A stretch of 15,368 bases of DNA from Bacillota bacterium (lineage in GTDB: Bacteria > Bacillota > Dehalobacteriia > UBA4068), in assembly GCA_009778255.1 (NCBI GenBank), contig WRKD01000189.1, positions 1 to 15,368 on the forward strand, in the 5' to 3' direction. The notes under the pieces were generated by a model. It was given only the letters and a program-made list of their open reading frames with translations, was not told the DNA's origin and did no database searches. A program made the translations under genes and the position numbers. This document shows, in pieces, positions 13,776-15,368 of the stretch; positions within the stretch are counted from its first letter, which is position 1; each line of letters begins with the position of its first letter.

Positions 13776-14237
13776 TTATTTAATCGGGAAAACCACTTGA
13801 GTCAGCAGTTCGCTTTCAGGTGTATCGGCGGGATTACTGATGTAGTAATCATAATAAACGCCTGTTGGCTCCAGCTTGTTTTCGGCTATATATCCCATAA
13901 GTGCGGTATAAGCCACCTCAATATCTTTGTACGCACCCTTATGGGTCGCCGTGACCGCTTTTCCCTCGCAGGTTTTGCTCATGAAAAACTCATCGCTGAC
14001 GGCGATTTCTTTGCTGACCGGAATACCCATTTCAACATCAAACTGTGAAAAGTCTGCGTTGCCATTTTTATAGGCAAGATAAGGCGCGCCGGCAATCTCC
14101 ATGCCCTGCTGTGCGAGGAACCCGAAGATCTTTTGCAGCCCTGCGGTTGCCAGCACGGATATTTCCGACATTGTCGCGTTTTCGCATCGAACAGCCACCG
14201 CGAGTTGCGATTTTTGGTTCGTTACCTCAATGTTCAT
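13776..14237 (-). CDS. GyrI-like / AraC effector-binding-domain protein
   Basis: A 153-residue stand-alone small-molecule-binding domain of the SOUL/GyrI-like superfamily (AraC_E_bind). Typical features are the N-terminal 'LAVAVR' strand, ISVLATAGLQKIFGFLAQQG, GAPYLAYKN, the second repeat AVTATHKGAYKDIEVAYTAL, and the terminal YYISNPADTPESELLTQVVF with its acidic ligand-binding position. Such proteins bind drugs or metabolites, or act as accessory sensors; the ligand here is unknown. AAGGGGG lies 8 nt before ATG 14237. It is first in a two-gene unit with the DUF3795 gene and sits downstream of the WYL regulator gene, from which it is separated by a promoter and palindrome. Confidence 0.8.
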   Translation of the reverse strand: MNIEVTNQKSQLAVAVRCENATMSEISVLATAGLQKIFGFLAQQGMEIAGAPYLAYKNGNADFSQFDVEMGIPVSKEIAVSDEFFMSKTCEGKAVTATHKGAYKDIEVAYTALMGYIAENKLEPTGVYYDYYISNPADTPESELLTQVVFPIK

Positions 14238-14267
14238 TTTTATTGCCCCCTTAATGTTTTTTTTCTC

Positions 14268-14300
14268 ATTATAGCAGGGCTGAGTGACAACAGTGTGTCA
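14268..14300 (-). promoter_or_regulatory. Promoter and palindromic operator in front of the GyrI-like/DUF3795 genes
   Basis: The minus strand has a perfect TATAAT (14273-14268), 30 nt upstream of the GyrI-like start. The -35 region has no TTGACA-like hexamer at 16-18 nt. That space is occupied by the inverted repeat TGACA-N6-TGTCA (14285-14300), 11 nt upstream of the -10. A missing -35 with a palindrome over it suggests control by a DNA-binding regulator, most simply the WYL protein encoded next door, as activator or repressor. Confidence 0.6.
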
Positions 14301-14314
14301 TATTTGAGAGTGTA

Positions 14315-15211
14315 TCAATATTTTTCTGCAATTTCTTTCGCGCGGGCTTTGACTATATCGCGGATATGCTCCGGTTCAAGCACTTCAGCATGACCGCCGA
14401 AGGACAAGATATACCCGTAGACCCATTCTTCTTCGGGCAATTCAACGGCTAAGTCATAACTGCCGTCCTCATTTTTACTGATACATTCGCTGTCAAAAGT
14501 ATCGTATAGGCGGCTCAATATTTTCCCGTCGCAGCGCAAACGTAATTTCACAAGCGTGGCGTGAGTAACCTGATAATCGTATTCTTGCATCTCGCGCTTT
14601 GTAAAACGTTGTTCTGTTACTTGAACATTTTTGATCCTTGAAAGACGAAACATGCGGTAGGAGGTTCTCAGTAAACAGTATGCGATCAAGTACCATGTAT
14701 AGGCGTTGAATATCAGCTTTACAGGCTCGGCGGAGCGTCGGCTTTGCCCTCCATTCGCGTTAACATAATCAAAGCTGATTACCAGACTGTTAATTATCGC
14801 GCCCCTGATCTTGCTGAACTTGTTTTGCTCGTTGACTTTACTGTTCCAGCCCTCAAAATCCACCTCGATCCAGTCATGGGCCTGATTGCCTTTGAAAAGG
14901 GAACCGAGCTTGCCAATGATCGCGTCGGCTTCGGGGTAGTTTGTCGCGCCCAGCGCCTTGATCCCAAGGAGCAGTCCTTCGCTTTCCTTTTTTGAGAGCA
15001 GCGCCTTATTCAGCGTGTAGTCCTCTAACAGAGATATGCCGCCGCTGTTGCCTTTATTGGTGTAAACGGGCACACCAGCGGAAGACAGCACTTCAATATC
15101 ACGGTAAACGGTGCGGGTAGATACCTCGAAACGGTCGGCCAGTTCTTTGGCAGTGACCGATTCGCGGTTGAGCAGTATGACTACCATTTCAAGCAAACGG
15201 TTTATTTTCAA
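14315..15211 (-). CDS. YafY-type HTH/WYL-domain transcriptional regulator
   Basis: A DNA-binding regulator of about 298 residues. The N-terminal winged HTH reads INRLLEMVVILLNRESVTAK, then ELADRFEVSTRTVYRDIEVL, then a wing with GNSGGISL. The middle is a WYL ligand-sensing domain containing the literal NAYTWYLIAYC and the basic RTSYRMFRLSRIKNV, and a WCX-like C-terminal end follows (GYILSFGGHAEVLEPEHIR). The TTG at 15211 is chosen because GAGGTGG (15223-15217) is correctly spaced and translation then begins (M)KINRLLE, like other family members. The frame is open to ATG 15322, but the extra 37 residues look non-domain. Its neighbours suggest it controls the GyrI-like and DUF3795 genes. Confidence 0.88.
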   Translation of the reverse strand: MKINRLLEMVVILLNRESVTAKELADRFEVSTRTVYRDIEVLSSAGVPVYTNKGNSGGISLLEDYTLNKALLSKKESEGLLLGIKALGATNYPEADAIIGKLGSLFKGNQAHDWIEVDFEGWNSKVNEQNKFSKIRGAIINSLVISFDYVNANGGQSRRSAEPVKLIFNAYTWYLIAYCLLRTSYRMFRLSRIKNVQVTEQRFTKREMQEYDYQVTHATLVKLRLRCDGKILSRLYDTFDSECISKNEDGSYDLAVELPEEEWVYGYILSFGGHAEVLEPEHIRDIVKARAKEIAEKY

Positions 15212-15325
15212 GCCTTCCACCTCTTTGCGTACTGACAATGTTATCGCTTTGTGGGCCGCTACCAGTTCGGATTTTGGATATTCACCCATCCTCGTTTTAT
15301 TCCTTACTTCGCCACCTTGCATTCA

Positions 15326-15368
15326 TTAGCCGTCGCCCTCTGCTTTCAGTTCGGCGAGGGCGGAGCGA
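15326..15368 (-). CDS. Possible C-terminal end of an upstream gene (partial)
   Basis: The last 43 bp, read on the minus strand, encode RSALAELKAEGDG and a TAA at 15328-15326. The reading looks protein-like and ends just before the ATG at 15322, as in a closely packed operon. With only 13 codons it cannot be identified and could be chance. Confidence 0.3.
   Translation of the reverse strand, partial: RSALAELKAEGDG

Noticed and set aside
15212..15322. Extra 37 N-terminal residues of the WYL regulator from ATG 15322
   Set aside because: No ribosome binding site at that ATG, while the TTG at 15211 has one and starts at the family's usual N-terminus.
1..15368. CRISPR arrays, long tandem repeats, intact insertion sequences
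   Set aside because: No regularly spaced repeats, transposase frames or paired terminal repeats were seen on either strand.

Overview
The window looks like chromosomal DNA of a low-GC Gram-positive bacterium (Bacillota, probably an anaerobic clostridial or negativicute lineage). The reasons are the AT-rich intergenic DNA, strong AGGAGG-type ribosome binding sites, the overlapping pair trmK/C4-zinc-ribbon gene, a group III-type phosphofructokinase and a Na/Pi symporter with a PhoU-like tail. The species cannot be named from sequence alone.

Left end (1-600): a C-terminal relic of an ABC sugar-type solute-binding protein, then tRNA-Cys and tRNA-Leu on the minus strand with one recognisable promoter and a terminator. 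Next come 6-phosphofructokinase (+) and, convergent to it, a rhomboid-fold membrane protein that lacks the catalytic residues (-). Then follows an ornithine cyclodeaminase/mu-crystallin family dehydrogenase (+) with its own promoter and an unusual start region.

The core (3.7-9.3 kb, all +) is tightly spaced: a phosphate ABC transporter in the unusual order pstB-pstS-pstC-pstA without phoU. It is followed after 26 nt by a PLP enzyme of the D-cysteine desulfhydrase/L-cysteate sulfo-lyase family, and 14 nt later by a YeiH/UPF0324 (putative sulfate or sulfite exporter) membrane protein. No terminator is visible between 3773 and 9256, so all six may be one transcript. A Na/Pi symporter with a PhoU-like C-terminal domain follows (9336-11033), making this a phosphate-uptake neighbourhood with a sulfur-releasing enzyme and anion-exporter pair attached.

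The next block is housekeeping: trmK (tRNA m1A22 methyltransferase) overlapping a coiled-coil zinc-ribbon protein gene (+), and convergent rpsT for ribosomal protein S20 (-) with a clear terminator.

Right end (13.1-15.4 kb): a short VapC-like PIN-toxin relic sits between two breakpoints. It is followed by a visibly GC-richer minus-strand cassette: a WYL-domain YafY-type regulator, a GyrI-like effector-binding protein and a cysteine-rich DUF3795 protein. A TATAAT box and a TGACA-N6-TGTCA palindrome sit directly in front of the two small genes. This segment looks horizontally acquired and is the best candidate in the window for a little-described regulated module.
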